Shown here: positions 12,839 to 23,724 of the stretch, piece by piece
Numbering within the stretch: position 1 is the first letter of the stretch
Layout: every line of letters begins with the position of its first letter
Source: Punica granatum
Taxonomy: Eukaryota; Streptophyta; Magnoliopsida; Myrtales; Lythraceae
NCBI RefSeq assembly: GCF_007655135.1
Contig: NC_045130.1
Location: 32,174,605-32,238,604 of the forward strand
Length of the DNA: 64,000 nt
Direction: 5' to 3'
Notes under the pieces: generated by a model
Seen by the model: only the letters and a program-made list of their open reading frames with translations
What the model was told of the DNA's origin: nothing
Database searches by the model: none
Position numbers and translations under genes: made by a program

Positions 12839-13165
12839 TTGAAGATCAACCTTTCCAGATACATTTACTGCATCTGGAGGGAGAGGAACACCGGGCTCTA
12901 CCGGAATCAAGTCTCGTCTCCAACAATTATAATACGAAGGATCTTCTCGGATGTGAAAGCAAAGTTGTCTGTTCTTCCTCGATTCTCATGCAAAATTGTA
13001 CACTCTATCATTGCGAGGCATATGTTTCACCATTTTGTTACTGCACTTAGTTGATTTGGGAGTAGCTCTTGGGTATTTCTGTTTTTGCTCTGTATAGAGG
13101 TAAATGGTACTGGTTTCTGATGTAAATTCATTTTGTTATCAATGAAGTTTCACCATTTACCCAAA
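12839..13165 (+). mobile_element. 3' end of a LINE (non-LTR retrotransposon)
   Basis: The plus frame contains IYCIWRERNTGLYRNQVSS, typical of the region after the zf-RVT zinc-binding segment in plant LINEs. A short 3' UTR follows, ending in a poly-A-like CCCAAAAAAAAA at about 13160. Only the last part of the element is present (5' truncation). No clear target duplication was found. Confidence 0.7.
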
Positions 13166-14064
13166 AAAAAAGTACGAAAAGTTATTCTTCAAGTGTGAAA
13201 AGTTTTCGTATTTGAAAAACAATATTTTGTACAAATATGAAAAGGAATTTATATTGTGCGAAATCATTTAACTAAAGCATTTGAAGAGTAATGTGCTATA
13301 TGAAAACTTGTCGCACTTGAACAATAACTAAAAATTTACCAACCAGGCCCACATAAATTAGCTGCGCGTATGGTCAAAAGATAACATTTTCTGGTGATTT
13401 AATTTGGTCTGCTGCCAAACATCCTCATCCTATTATTATTATTATTTTTAAGACCATGGAAATTCTGAGCCTAAACTATCATTTGTAGGTGTACCCATGA
13501 GCCTAAAATATTCTGTCACATCAATGTCATATTAGATAATATTTATTTAATTTTAAAAACAGAAAAATCTGATTTATTAAATATTTCATGACTAACAACA
13601 TCTCATAAAAATATTAAAAATACTAGCTCTTATGGACGCGTTATACGCCGTTACTTTGGTACTTTTATCCAATCTCAATTTTGACTTTTTATGAAAATAT
13701 TGTTAGATATATGGAATCATGATTTATTTTTGTGGATATTTGGTAGTTGTAACTGATCGGTGGATAGTTTTTTTTAATGAGAGGAAAGTGGCCGAATAGA
13801 ATTTTATTTTTTTCATAAAATAGGAGAATAAGCAGGAGTGGGGTATTACAATAAAATCAAATTACAGAAGAAATAAAAGCGGTCGCAATATGAAACTTTC
13901 ACTTAAATAATAGTATAAGATAAGATAAGATATGTTATTTTATATGGATTTCTTCATAAATTTTTGAAAAATTAAAAGTTCATTATTTGTTAAAAATTAT
14001 TATAATAACTTGAAAAAACCTCAAAAAAATGAAATATCCATTAAGCAATTCGGGGTTTTTTTTT
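13166..14064. other. Intergenic, cluster flank repeat, no gene
   Basis: AT-rich. About 13320-13430 (CCAGGCCCACATAAATTAG, GTCAAAAGATAACATTTT) resembles about 27340-27380 and 29260-29340, so it belongs to the flank shared by duplicated GDSL units. No coding sequence. Confidence 0.5.
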
Positions 14065-14975
14065 TGTAATGAAAATTTGTCCATTGTAATGAAAATGCTT
14101 GAATTATTGACAGGTCGCAACGTTGTCCCAGAAGTTTTTAAAGATTGAGAACATGATACAGAAGTAGATGTTTCTCATTTGCTTTGGTACTGCAAGAGGT
14201 GAATATTTGCTCGTCTTCATAATGCGATGCTACTTTAGATGACTGAAGGCTGCCCACCGTTTTTGGCAAATCTGGACAATGAAGTGCTCAAGGCATACAC
14301 TGCAGATGAGCGTCCACAATTTACAGCTCCAGCGAGGAGCTACTCGCATGACCTCAAATAGTACGTCCACGTCCTTCCTGTTCACTGCATGCTTTGCACA
14401 ATCAAATGCCTGCCTTGATTTTTTTTTTAATAATATCACCAGAAACATTGTTCTCGAAAAACAAGACCGATGACATGAATGTTATTTGGTGACAGCTGAT
14501 TGAGGCATGCTGGAACGAGAAACCAGCGGAACGACCTTCTTACAGGACAATAATAGAGAAGCTGGAACATATACACTACTCTCTTAACCACAAGAGCCGT
14601 TGGAAGGTCCTCCTACCTCTCTCTTTCTTCCGCTTTCCTCGTTTCATTGGAAGCTAACTCGTTTATATATATCTATATATATATATATATATAATTGATA
14701 ACAGAAGTTACTGAATAGGGATATACGCAGATATTTGTGCATTAAGCTGTATCTGTTCAATGGATAAGTTTTCTAGACATGCTAATACCATGGCTCGAGT
14801 TCTCATTAGATTTATATTGTAAAACCATAATATAGTAGATTGATGGCTTTCTGCTATTCTGTATCACAGGTTCGACCTTTGAAGTGCTTCAATAATTTCG
14901 AGGCCATGTTGAAGAGGGACCATTCCGATCTAAGCAGATACGGTTCATCTTGTTCTACCAACAGCATTTAGCACC
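14065..14975 (+). pseudogene. Partial duplicate of the ILK-like kinase (exons 9-12)
   Basis: The sequence matches the kinase gene from the end of intron 8 to the stop codon. Equivalent exons are 14114-14198, 14239-14360, 14496-14606 and 14870-14971. Exon 9' has an in-frame stop (VFKD then TGA) and a small deletion. Exon 10' gives GCPPFLANLDNEVLKAYTAD but ends its frame at a stop. Exon 12' ends with SCSTNSI and a stop like the parent. No promoter, ankyrin region or ATP-binding region was copied, so it cannot make a kinase. It was carried along with the GDSL gene when the [kinase 3' half + GDSL] unit duplicated. Confidence 0.88.
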
Positions 14976-15049
14976 ATGTGTTTTTCATAAACGAATATGT
15001 TTTCTCAACATACCCCAGAAGAATAGAATTGTTTGTATGTTAATTTGTT

Positions 15050-15130
15050 TCTGAAGCTGTAAATTAAGACTCACTTTTAGGTCATTAATATTTTCTGAAG
15101 CTGTAAACTAAGATTCACTTTTAGGTCATT
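15050..15130. repeat. Short tandem duplication in c2 3' flank
   Basis: The string TCTGAAGCTGTAAA followed by TTCACTTTTAGGTCATTAA occurs twice in a row here but once at the corresponding place after the kinase gene (about 9565-9605). Confidence 0.7.
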
Positions 15131-15189
15131 AACTTTATACGTAATTTGTAAACTCTTTGTTGAACGATCGGCTTATTTTGGAAACAGGA

Positions 15190-17198
15190 GTCTCATTAAT
15201 AGCTCTGCTAGCTGGAGGATAGTCATATGGGTAAGTGTAGGATCGAGCTTTGTTGCCAAACTTCTTCACCAGAAGTAGGTATGCTGCTTCTGTCCGGTGG
15301 TAGGCGTCCTGGATCACGTACCAGTCCCTGTTCTTGCAGGGGGTCAAGTGCGGCACACATGTTAAGAAACCGTGATTCTTCCCTATGCTGCAGCAGCGCT
15401 GATCTATGACCAAAAGACCTAAAACAAGGAAAGGAAGTTTACATATTAGCAAAGCATTGATAAGCTTCTCTGCAGTTGGAACTCAGGACAAAGTTGCAGA
15501 GGCTCTCAGATCTCGCATTTGCTCTCGACAACAATTTCATGACTACACTAGATATGCACTGTAGAGGAGGTGCAATCGAGCCCAAAAATATCAAGGGTGT
15601 TTACCATATGATAGCAGTCAATCCAAAAGCTCCTGCATGTTTCTGAATCCGTCCAAGTAGATGAACTTAGTATCGGAGTAATCTCCATACAAGCGATCCA
15701 CTAGGGACTTAAGCTTCACATTGTATATTCGGATGGTGATGTGAAACTCGTTTACACACTGTGAATTCCTTCAAGGATAACGTGCCAGTACATGGGATGT
15801 GCACTCAATCATCCCAACTCCCGTCAGCATCACTTTCCTTGCCCCATACTCATACAATGTCTGCCGGCCAGTCCCAACAGACCCAGAGAAACAAGAAAAG
15901 GAAGACAGTAATAGCGGATTAGTTTGTAATCCAAACTATCATCATTCATCCATTTCCAGAATTCCTAGTGGAAGCAACTCCGAATTCTGTCGAGACCTTT
16001 GTGGACTGATATAACTATAAGTACACAGCAATCACTTAAAATGAAGCAATAGGGTATATTTATGTTCAGTCCAATGGAATCCTACGCTATACGGTGGTAA
16101 TTGTAATGCAGAAAAGATCGGTTTTTGGCTAGACAAGCTTATTCCACAGTAGTATGTTGTACAGAAATAAATAACTCACCCTTATCATCCCGGCCATAGT
16201 TTCAACTAGAAGATTGGCAAACAATTCCGAGTCATCCTTGTGGCTGCTGGAAAACTGCAAGGGTAAGTAGTAATTTCCGCGGAAGTCATTGTCTCAGAGA
16301 TGAATGTGGTACAAGCACCTGCTGAGGCGAGACATGGTCGATGGCTGGTTCCCTCAGAGGATCTTCACCATTCTTGAGATTATGCCCTTGTGCTGATTCA
16401 GCTGGTCCTTGAACGTTGCTAAATTTCCCAGGCAAATTCAAGGCATACATTACCATTACTTGCTAGGAAAGGACATGTGCTTTTAGTTCGACTGCGTAAG
16501 TATGTCGGGGTGATATAATCTGATCGCTTACATATAATCCGAACGATCTTCTTGAGCAATAAATAACTGATGTGATCCGATTTAAGCTTCTAAGTCTATG
16601 GGATTGTAACATGGATGATGATTACCAAATCCTTTTCCGGTTTCCTCCAAAATTCCAACACCACCTGACGCATAATTGATAAGTCCTCGTATTATGTCTT
16701 CATCTCTTGCATTTGCATAGGGAGCAAGACGACCGTCAAAACCCAAGAACTCAACCGTATAGATGCACAAAAAAATGGTGGTGGAATATCAATATTCTGC
16801 AATCCAATCCATACGACCTGGTGGGCCAACTTGCACAACTTATGTGATTATCCAGTAGATAGAATATCGTTAGAATACATAATTTTTGACAGGCAGTTTT
16901 ATCTATCGTAAGCCAGGTGAACTAGGGATAGAGAGGAAAGCGGACCTATAAGATCGGCGACGTTCTTGCCATTGGTGAAACTTCCAGTAGGACTGTCTGG
17001 GTAATCTATACCAAATGGCGGGAAGTTCGCCTTGGCCAATGTATCCATATTGTAATTGTTCCCGTAGTCGTTTATGGAATCGCCAAAGATGAAGTATCAT
17101 GGAACCACTGCTCCTTTGTGGATTCACCGGTTCAGAGAGAGATATAATATGAATAAGACCGAGACGGCTATCCTCCGAATACTTAAATTAAGAGGAAT
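15190..17198 (-). pseudogene. GDSL esterase/lipase copy c2, heavily degraded
   Basis: The exon equivalents are 17198-16946, 16754-16626, 16428-16180, 15860-15605 and 15418-about 15190. The start codon is lost (ATG to ATT). A Cys codon just before block I is now TGA. The acceptors of exons 2 and 3 are lost (AG to GG and AG to TG). Exon 3 has two in-frame stops, one replacing the Gly of GNND. Exons 4 and 5 carry frameshifts and the normal stop is gone. Exon 2 remains clean (VEFLGFDGRLAPYANARDED). The TATA position of the paralogues is also destroyed. This is the most decayed of the five-exon copies. Confidence 0.9.
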
Positions 17199-17299
17199 TG
17201 CCAAATAAAGCAATCAAATAAGAAAGGTGAGAAGAATGGACTAATAGGGAAAATGAAACCAGAGATTGGAGTAAATCTTCACAGATAGTGTAGGTGGCT

Positions 17300-17378
17300 C
17301 AATAGGAAGTATTCTTCTCTATGGTTTTCGAGTTGACTTGAACTTGAGACATTTTTAAGGAAGTCACACCCTTCAACC
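17300..17378 (-). repeat. SINE-like unit, left copy
   Basis: A roughly 75-bp unit (TATTCTTCTCTATG, then ACTTGAACTTGAGAC) that recurs at 19022-19110 on the other side of a hAT insertion. Read on the minus strand, the right copy begins ATTGGTCTGGTAGTTGAAGG and continues to AAGTCTCAAGTTCAAGTAA, resembling the A and B boxes of a tRNA-derived SINE. The two units were probably adjacent before the hAT insertion. Confidence 0.4.
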
Positions 17379-19013
17379 TAGGGGTGTGCACGGATACCGG
17401 GTATACCCGGAATCGGTCGGAACTTACCCGTTAGGGTAGGGTCCGGGTAGCTCGTATTGAAAATAGGGTAGGGTCCGGGTATCAAAATAAGGAACTAGTA
17501 AAATCCGATTCCGGTTCCGGTTCCAACCTACAGGTACCCAGAATCGGAACCGGTATCCGAAACCGGATGATAATTACTAAAAAAAAAAAGAAAGAAAGGT
17601 AAAGTTAGTCTGTATTATAGACTAACAGAGTCGGGAAGATTGAAGACAGGAAGGAAGAGCGAAGAGGAACCCTAAATCGCAAATCGTCATCGTCTCCGAC
17701 TCCAATTCCTCTCGTCTACGACTCTCCACTCCAGCTCCTCTCCGTCGGTCGCATCTCGTCTCTGACTCTTCACTCCGGCTCTCTTTCCCGCTGAGCTTCT
17801 TTTCTACTCCAAATCCGTCGCTCTCGACTCCGACTCTCCACACCGGCTCCTCTCTGTCGCTCTCGTCTCCGACTCTCCTTCAAGCTCCCTTTCCCCGGTG
17901 AGATTCTCGTCTAGACTCCACTGCTCACCTAGGCATAGGAATTGCTGACCTTTGCTGCTATGTTTTCTCTCGGGGTGGTTCCAGTTGATAAGGAAATCCC
18001 CGGGTGGTGAGTGATCCATAGGAATTTTCTTATGATTTCGGAAAACAACTTCATAGGAATTGCTTTCAGCACTTTATCCCCACCTGTTGGTACTCCATTC
18101 CCCGAATCTGGGCCAAATTTTGATCTACTTTCATTTGAACGAAGGGCTTCACTCAGCTGATTCTCAATACTTTTGATTTTAGCCTACAGCAGAGCATGTC
18201 AAACAAAATCACTATCTAGAGGTGATTCCCAGTTGGCATCCCAGGAGGCTGATATAGCTCACGGCTGTTCACAGCTAACGCAGCTACAGGGTTGGCTTCA
18301 TAAGAGATTGGTGAGCCTAGTCTCTATTTCTTCTTTTATCTTACTTTTGTTTATTTAAATTTTTAGCTAGGGTTAGGCTTTTGGCAGACATGTGCTTAGA
18401 TGGTTAGACCGAAGGCTGTATGGGAAATTGGTTGATTTGTGTTTGTGCTTCATACAGAATAATGACATTGGGCATAGTTAGACAAAGTTGGTTAGGGACT
18501 TCACAATTCCCCTCCCCTGCCTATCAGATGAGATCTTCTGAGTTATCTTTTTTCTAATCCTATATTTTTTCTTAAGATTAAAGTGTGATTTTTTTGCTTT
18601 TGGATAGATAAACTTTTTAATTCATGGACCATATTAGTCCATGATGGACATATTGTAAGGAAATATTACATTTTGTTGTGTAAGATCGTATTATAGACAT
18701 TTAGTTTTGTGGATGGATTAATGAGACATTATTTTTTATTGTTGTGGATTAATCTAAATCTATGTCGATATTATATTTGCCGTGATTACTGATTATGGAT
18801 AGGATATTTTCGGTTTTATTTAGCGAGACAAAAAAAAATTACAAGTTCCAACAGGGTACTCGGAACCTGTGGTATAATACAGGTTCCAGGTAGGTTCCGG
18901 TTCCATAATTCAATAGGGTAAGGCCCCGGTTCCAAAATCTTAGAACCGGTCCCTTACAAGGTAAGGTCCGGGTATTATGAAAAAGACAGAGTACCCAGAA
19001 CCGATCACCCCTA
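17379..19013. mobile_element. hAT-type element, 1635 bp, exact 8-bp target duplication
   Basis: Ends are TAGGGGTG and CACCCCTA, and CTTCAACC flanks both sides (17371-17378 and 19014-19021), diagnostic of hAT insertion. The subterminal regions are full of GGGTACCCGG/CCGGTTCCGG-like motifs on both sides. The middle (17620-18330) is a CT-rich, 5'-UTR-like stretch with degenerate repeats of CTCGTCTCCGACTCTCC, followed by short frames. No intact transposase is visible. The 694-bp element at 24891-25584 has the same ends and is an internally deleted relative. Confidence 0.88.
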
Positions 19014-19021
19014 CTTCAACC

Positions 19022-19110
19022 ATAGGAGGTATTCTTCTCTATGTTTTTCGAGATTACTTGAACTTGAGACTTTTCTAAGGAATTCACAACCTTCAACTAC
19101 CAGACCAATC
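19022..19110 (-). repeat. SINE-like unit, right copy
   Basis: Second copy of the unit at 17300-17378, more complete at its right end. The minus strand starts CCAATAGGATTGGTCTGGTAG, tRNA-head-like. Confidence 0.4.
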
Positions 19111-19469
19111 CTATTGGCTTATTCTCATGATTTTGTTAGTTGAAAGTAATGTATTTCTCCATTTTTTGTTGATAATTTTATTTTTATTTTTTGAGTTTAT
19201 TACATTTTGAGGACTGTGAAGTGATTGTTGGTGCTCTTATTGATTCCAAGTAATTTTCTTATGTGCATAAATTGTAATAGTATGATCGAGGAAACATTGT
19301 CAAATATGTATAAGTTAGTTGATACTATTGATTTACTATTATATTATTATGTACAAGTGATGACACAATTTAAAATTTATATATGGTGTTCAATTGGTTA
19401 CTAAATAAACATATAAATTTTATATGTTAGACTACACAGAGTTCTCATGTCAATCATTCTAATAATGTT
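19111..19469. other. AT-rich intergenic DNA
   Basis: No gene, terminal repeat or RNA gene seen. Confidence 0.5.
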
Positions 19470-20173
19470 GTATATCTCGACGAACCCAAGCTACAAGCCC
19501 TGGCCTCCCTAGCTTGGGTTCGTCGAGACCTCTGGCTTGTGAACACGGGAGCTTGGGCTTGTGAAATTTTTGTACCCCTCTTTCCGCACAAATCTCCTTA
19601 GCTCTGTCCAGCAGGGCCAGGGTGAGCTTCATATGATTCTCCTGTACAGAATTCACGAAATCCAGAGCTACAATTCCATCATCTATGGAAAAAGCAAAAA
19701 CACATACTGTTAGGACTCATTTGCCACGTCTATATGGTAATCTTTAATCGCAATTACAGAACTATTGACCGAATCCCAGTGGGTCACATAGGCTAGAAAA
19801 ATTCTGAAATCAATCTCAAGTTTAGGCGACAAACATCTTGAAGTAAGGTCGAGGAAGGTAAGAGAGGAGAATGGGAGTCTTAACTGGCTGAAACAGGGCA
19901 GTACAAGCGAGCAGAGCCGAGGGAGGCAGCAAAGGTGATGATGTGCTGGGGAGGTGGCTGGGCCATGAAGATGAGGAGGGTATTTTCGGCTATTCACATC
20001 TATTCTCGATGAAGAGTAGCTATTACCCATGGACATGGGATGACTGGGCATTTCGAATCAATTCTTGATGGGAGGGTCGGTCCGGAATGGCTATTCCGGA
20101 TCCGAATGTTCCCAAACAACAGAATATGTATTCCGCACGGAATACATAGGGAAGGGAATGGTTGTTCACCTGA
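19470..20173. mobile_element. Harbinger-like element, left end unclear, carrying gene fragments
   Basis: The right end (20040-20173) matches the right end of the 1326-2253 element: GGCTATTCCGG, then TATTCCGCACGGAATA, then GAACCAAACATGCCA followed by TAA. Both elements also carry CGAACCCAAGC and GCTTGGGTTCG as an inverted pair near their captured DNA. I could not find the matching left terminus, so the element is truncated or its left end has diverged. Confidence 0.55.
19573..19682 (-). pseudogene. Captured exon fragment resembling a universal stress protein (UspA family)
   Basis: On the minus strand a CCATAG acceptor is followed by an open segment containing ALDFVNSVQENHMKL and LALLDRAKEICAERGV. 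The second half resembles the helix of plant universal stress proteins (KAKEICARRGV-like). Similarity ends at RGV, where element sequence resumes. With no start codon and no other exons, it is a transported fragment. The family call rests on motif recognition and is moderate. Confidence 0.4.
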
Positions 20174-20384
20174 ACCAAACATGCCATAAGTCCTACACAA
20201 TGTATTACTTACAATTCAGTGTTTATTATGTTTATTTCGTCAAGTATATAGTTTTGACTATATCTTTTCTTTCTATCTATACTTATTTATGTGTTATATT
20301 TATTTTCAGTCATGCGAAAATTGATAAAAAAATTTTGCACAACCCACTGGTGTCAACTAGTTTTTTTATTAAAATAAAGGAATC

Positions 20385-20705
20385 AGGATCGGTTAGGACA
20401 GCTTGGAAACCTAATTACAAGGTAAGCCCATGGAAGTACAGTAGACTCTTCCAATAAAATTATATCTTTGCTAAAAACGTGTCAATATTAACGTGGGTTG
20501 GTTTAGGAGGTTTAACCTATTTTACTTAAATGTGGTTTCGAGTTTGAATCTTATGATTGAAATTTTTTTTAATATTTGGCAGAGCTTTACACATTAGTGT
20601 GGACCGACCTAATTCAAAATTGAATTAGTCTAAGCTTGTTAGACTTATACACGGAGAGAATCGAATAATTTGCATGATAATTCTATGCTAGATGTAGAGC
20701 TAGTT
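20385..20705. repeat. Dispersed duplicate of the 26037-26215 segment, split by a SINE
   Basis: GGTTAGGACAGCTTGG, CCCATGGAAGTACAGTAG, CCAATAAAATTATATCTTTGC and TGATAATTCTATGCTAGATG all have close matches at 26050-26210. Here the segment is interrupted by a SINE at about 20480-20650. It belongs to the duplicated flank of the GDSL units; its identity is unknown. Confidence 0.55.
20480..20650 (+). mobile_element. tRNA-derived SINE (family A), plus orientation
   Basis: An A-box-like head GGGTTGGTTTAGGAGGTT is followed by a B-box-like GTGGTTTCGAGTTTGAATC, then the family body GACCGACCTAATTCAAAATT. The tail is degenerate. Confidence 0.55.
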
Positions 20706-20707
20706 AA

Positions 20708-20785
20708 GGTCGGCCCTATGGGGTGGCGAAAAAAGCAATTGCTTTAGGCTCCCAATTCTAGATTAAGGCTCCTAGCAATAACTCT
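20708..20785. mobile_element. Fragment of the 27520-type hAT element
   Basis: AGGTCGGCCCTATGG followed by AAAGCAATTGCTTTAGGC matches the left end of the hAT element at 27520. The rest is missing and a SINE fragment follows at once. Confidence 0.6.
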
Positions 20786-20789
20786 CTTT

Positions 20790-20905
20790 TTTTCAGTGTG
20801 AACCCCGATATCTGAAAAGTCTAATAGGTTCCGACTAATTTAGTCAAATTGGGTCGACCCACTAAGAGATAAAGCTCTCTCAGCATGGAAAGCTCTCTCC
20901 TAATA
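20790..20905 (-). mobile_element. SINE (family A) fragment, minus orientation
   Basis: A poly-T start, CCCGATATCTGAAAAGTC, GACTAATTTAGTCAAATTGG and AGCTCTCTCAGCATGG correspond to the 3' body of family A read in reverse. Confidence 0.5.
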
Positions 20906-20909
20906 GCCC

Positions 20910-21060
20910 AAGATCTTTGGGCATGGAGCTGTGTTCTGTTCAGTGATTAGTTTCGGATATGCTAACGCCACTCCCCAAGTTCTTCAGTAGATTCATTGTG
21001 ACGGAGCAGGTTGACGGCTTTTTGCTATTTTGTATTGCAGTATTGAATTTCCATTGTGCA
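20910..21060 (+). pseudogene. Trace of kinase intron 11 in the third duplication unit
   Basis: CTGTTCAGTGATTAG, TTCAGTAGATTCATTGTGA and CGGCTTTTTGCTATTTTGTA followed by TTGCAG align with the end of kinase intron 11 (9265-9386) and its duplicate (14750-14869). Exon 12 itself is deleted: after the acceptor the sequence jumps to what lies near 9805 in unit 1. This relic shows that c3 came from the same [kinase + GDSL] unit. Confidence 0.65.
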
Positions 21061-22400
21061 TATATATGAGACAGAAATGAAATGAGTTTGAATTGCTTGA
21101 TACAGAGTTCTCTGATCTTATTCTGTTGCCCCAGTTGGGTGCCTCACTCATAGCTCTGCAAGTTCGAGGATAGTAATGGGGTAAGTGAAGGATCGAGCAT
21201 TGTTACCAAACAACCTCTTCACGGCAACAAGCGATGCCGCTTCAGTTGGGTGCCAGGAGTCCCAGAACACGTACTGGTCCCTGTTCTTGCAGGGGATAAA
21301 GTTCGGCAGACATAATATTGACGCGTGATTCTTCCCTATGCCACAGCAGGCCTGATCCGTGACTGCAAAACCTTCAAAAAGGAAACGAGAATGGGAGCTT
21401 ACATATTAATTATAAAAGGATCGAGAGCTTCTATGCAGTTTCCTCTACAGTTGCAACAACAAACAAATATTGTGCGAGGATTGCACCAAGTCCCACTCGG
21501 GATAATGTTGCAGAGACTCTTTTGTACGGGCGGGCTGTCCGGCAATGACACAGGCAATTATCTCACTTCTTACGTTTCCTCTCAACAAACAATTTCATCG
21601 ACTTCACTACATATGAAATGCAGAGGAGCTACAATGGAGCACAAAAGTATCTGCTGGGTTTACCATATGATAATGGGCTATCCATGATCTCCCTCAAGTT
21701 GCTGAAATCGTCCACATAGATGAACTTAGCATCGGAGTAGTCTCGATTAAAGTTATCAACAAGGGACTTAAGCTTGGCATTGTATATTCGGACCGGGATG
21801 TGATACTCCTCTACGCACTGTGATCGCCTAAGAGGATGATGAGCCAGTGCAGAGGGCATGCGCCCGATCATCGTGACTCCTGAAAGTATCACTTTCCTTG
21901 CCCCATACTCATACAATGTCTACCAAGTCCGAACACCTAAAAGAAAATAAGAAAATGAAGACATTACCGATTAGTTTGTAATCCAAACTATCATCACTCA
22001 TCCGATTCCAGAATTCATCGTTGAAAAAACTTCCTTATTCTTGAGATCTTTGTGTGTTCATCCAATTGAATCCTACAATATTTGGAAACTGATCGTAGTA
22101 CAAGAATCATTAACTCACCCTTATCCTTTCCGTCAAAGTTTCGACTAAACGATTGGCAAACAATTCCGGGTTATACTTGCGACTGCTGGAAAACTGCCAG
22201 GGTCTGAAGTAATTTCCGGAGAAGTCATTGTTTCCTAGAGAGATGTGGTGCAAGCACTTGCTGAGGTGAGACCTTGCCAGTGCCTTGTTCCCTCCGAGGA
22301 TCTTCCCAAAACTTCAGATCGTGTCCTCATCCTGCTTCAGCTGGTTGTTAAATGTTGCTAAATCTCCCTGGCAAGTCCAAGGTATATACACCATTAAGAA

Positions 22401-22609
22401 CAGGGGCGGAGCTAGAAATAATATTCAGGGGAGGCAAATTAAAAGTTTCTAAATATTAGTAGGACTTATAAGAAAATTTCGGGACATAAGTTAAATAATA
22501 AAATAATTTAGGGGGGGCATTGGTGTTTTATTTGGGGGCAAAAGTAAAGATTTTTACAAATTTATAGGTGAAATCACTAAAATTTGGAGCCTTAGTGGCT
22601 CCGCCCCTG
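22401..22609. mobile_element. hAT MITE, 209 bp, in intron 2 of c3
   Basis: Ends CAGGGGCGGAGC and GCTCCGCCCCTG are inverted repeats, and ATTAAGAA is duplicated exactly on both sides (22393-22400 and 22610-22617). There is no coding sequence. It lies between exons 2 and 3 and does not touch splice sites. Confidence 0.93.
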
Positions 22610-23724
22610 ATTAAGAACATATGGTTTTGGTTCAACTGCACTCAGATGTCTGGGGGTGTTAATCCCACGAATTATATATATAATTAGAGGAAAATTGTAA
22701 TTAGACGACAAATAAACGATCAAGACTAGGAGCTTCAAACTTTATGGAAATGTAATATGAATGAGAATTACCGATTCCTTCCCGGTTTCCTCCAAAATTC
22801 CAACACCACCTGATGCATAATTGACGAGTCCTCGTATTATGTCTTCATCTGTTGCATTTGCATAGGGAGCAAGACGGCTTTCAAAGCCCAAGAACTCAAC
22901 TGTAGATATGCACATTAAAAAAAAATGTGGGTGCAATATCACTGTTCGACTAATTCAACCCAAGAGGGCTCGGTGCTCTGTCGTCAAATCACACGAATCC
23001 GTTAATAAACATCAAACATCGAGTCACTGTAAAATCATATGGAGGACTTCTATGGAGCCACCTGCACGATATGTGTGGTTGGACTCACGTGTCCAACCTG
23101 TGCTTACGAGGGTATGCATGGACTGTCAAAATTAATAGGGTAAAACCTAAATGTCCACTCGTAATTCAAGAAAAGAAAAAAATCTGCTAATTCGCAAAAC
23201 TAAAGGAATGAAAATGAAAAGTACTATTATTATTATTTAAGAAAAAAGACATTTTTGGTTCTCAACTTTTGACTTTTTTGTCATTTTGGTCATAAAACTT
23301 TTTTTTTTCTTTTTGCTATTTTTTATCTTCAATCTTTCACATTTTTGCCATTTTGATCATGCAATTACATTTTCCATTAACTTTGCCAATGTGGTGACTT
23401 TGCCATTTTGATGTACTCCTTTATTAGCTATTAAAATTTCTATTCATTGTACTAGGCCCACAAGCTTTCCTTGTAATTGAAAAAAAAAAAGTAAAGGTGA
23501 ATAAGGAGAGAAGGAGGACCTATAAGATCTGCGATATTCTGGCCATTGGTGAACCTTCCAGTCGGATCGTCTGGGTAATTGATCCCATACGGAGGGGATG
23601 TCGCCTTGATCTTTGTATCTCGATTGTTATTGTTCCCATTGTCGTTTATAGAGTCGCCAAAGATGAAGTAGCATGGAACCACTGGTGCTCCATGGATTAG
23701 CCGGTTACAAGATAGGAGTAATAT

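Noticed and set aside
17622..18019. Minus-strand frames rich in Glu, Ser and Arg
   Set aside because: Degenerate repeats of CTCGTCTCCGACTC in the interior of a hAT element; looks like a 5' UTR, not coding.
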